In this document: in pieces, positions 34,297-64,000 of the stretch | How the letters are laid out: every line of letters begins with the position of its first letter | Position numbering within the stretch: the first letter of the stretch is position 1 | Source of the DNA: Nectonema munidae | Lineage: Eukaryota; Nematomorpha; Nectonematoida; Nectonematidae | Reading direction: 5' to 3' | Assembly (NCBI GenBank): GCA_030549495.1 | Contig: JAUIRK010000985.1 | Coordinates: forward strand, 248,001-312,000 | DNA length: 64,000 nt | Notes under the pieces: generated by a model | The model's input: only the letters and a program-made list of their open reading frames with translations | Database searches by the model: none | What the model was told of the DNA's origin: nothing | Position numbers and translations under genes: made by a program

Positions 34297-35236
34297 TAAA
34301 AATGCTTATTTTTGATCGCCTGTATTCTGAATTGTGTATATATATATATATATATGTGTGTAATCATTTAGAAGTATGTCAAATCAAAAAGATGATTTCA
34401 CCTTTTCAGCTATATTCCTACTCAATCTTTATTAATAATTTAGTGCTTTAATAATAATAACAATAATAATAATCCGAACTGTGTGTATTTAAATTGTACA
34501 TATTTAAGGACTTACAAGTATATGTGAAATCAAAAAGATAATTTCCCCTCAAGTCATTAGCTTACATTTTCAGCCTTATCCGTTTATATTATGATTAATT
34601 ATTTACTGGTTATCACACATAGCTAACTTTAGCAAAGACAAAAGATTGACTGTGAGTGAACTTACGCTATTCCCCCTTCACTTTCTTTAGTTTAACGCTT
34701 AAAGCATTAAGATTTAAACACAAAAAACTAGACTTCCCATCTAGAGCTTTCTTATTTTTTTTACGAAACTCCTAATGCGGTGCTTCATTACACGAATCTG
34801 CGGCATTAAAGTGTCTCAGAAGGTCATTTTTTTCTAGTTGCAAATAATAATATAAGTACACATTTGAAAGTAAACATTTTAGGATTATATGCATAAAACG
34901 AATGGATCACTTTTCACACATATTCAATCATAACAGACTTAAAATTTCTTTTTGCAAATTCAAAAATTAAAGTTTATTCATGTAAAAATTAAGAAAAGTG
35001 AACAAAACTAGTTTTCACCAAGATGTGTAAGAGTAGGAACTTTACAAGGTAAGGCATAGTATTGGAAAGGGTATTGAGATCAATGAAGCTGTTCTAATAT
35101 CTAATGCGATGTACATACCATAAATTCTATGTTAAGAGATGAAGAATATAAAATAGCGAAATATAATAAACAAAGTTTATAACTTGATACGATACAAATT
35201 GTTAATAAATTGTGAGCTTTTGGCTCTTGGATGGAC
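34297..35236. other. Spacer between receptor 2 and the MCM7 stop codon
   Basis: AT-rich, with TA and (ATA)n microsatellites at 34340-34360 and 34450-34475. It should contain the MCM7 3' UTR (right side) and the receptor promoter (left side). No clear polyadenylation signal was picked out. Confidence 0.4.
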
Positions 35237-63958
<28,722 letters not shown>

Positions 63959-63965
63959 GGGAAGG

Positions 63966-63979
63966 AAAAAGCGCGTAAA
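63966..63979 (-). promoter_or_regulatory. Possible E2F-like site upstream of MCM7
   Basis: On the minus strand TTTACGCGCTTTTT lies 8-21 bases before the MCM7 ATG, in otherwise G/C-poor DNA. It resembles, but does not exactly match, E2F sites (TTTSSCGC), which are known to control MCM genes in animals. The true transcription start is outside or at the window edge. Confidence 0.3.
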
Positions 63980-64000
63980 TTAGAATTTAGAAAATTTTAA

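Overview
The window is eukaryotic nuclear DNA from a metazoan. It is strongly AT-rich, host genes are split by many GT-AG introns of very different sizes, and repeats fill most of the rest. Two conserved host genes could be rebuilt exon by exon on the minus strand. One is cyclin T (P-TEFb subunit, coding start at 10837, running left past 3199). The other is MCM7 (replicative helicase subunit, start at 63958, stop at 35237), whose 15 exons join with consistent phase into 727 codons. Two orphan seven-transmembrane receptors (21222-22255 and 33397-34281) also lie on the minus strand between them. The mix of DNA transposons, LINEs and tRNA-derived SINEs and the divergent cyclin T fit an invertebrate with fast-evolving proteins. 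I cannot name the phylum.

Layout. 1-2000: remains of a DNA transposon. 2773-10837: cyclin T, one intron of which holds a 3.3-kb Tigger/pogo element that itself contains a LINE fragment. 11-21 kb: repeat-dominated intergenic DNA (TTAA-flanked MITE, RNase H-bearing LINE, Merlin pieces, piggyBac broken by a SINE, hAT MITEs, a CR1/jockey-like LINE). 21.2-22.3 kb: receptor 1. 25.5-26.9 kb: a Merlin copy with recognisable ends. 29.5-31.6 kb: a 2.1-kb DNA transposon with inverted repeats of about 80 bp or more and coding DNA visibly richer in G+C than its surroundings. 33.4-34.3 kb: receptor 2. 35.2-64.0 kb: MCM7, about 29 kb for 2.2 kb of coding sequence. Its introns hold a tRNA-Asp(GTC) gene, at least five SINE-like copies, an inverted pair of TTAA MITEs, hAT, Tc1/mariner, Tigger and possible Mutator-like short elements, another transposase gene and an undescribed dispersed repeat family.

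Cyclin T and MCM7 are both nuclear and cell-growth related (transcription elongation and DNA replication), but nothing in the sequence links them in an operon or pathway. The most unusual signals are (i) the G+C-rich TIR transposon at 29.5-31.6 kb, (ii) a short element whose inverted ends are tandem arrays and which has a perfect 10-bp target duplication (41986-42562), (iii) a repeat with CCAATCAG-type motifs found at least four times in MCM7 introns and once near cyclin T, and (iv) a minisatellite grown out of a SINE head. I saw no CRISPR array, rRNA or prokaryotic-type operon.
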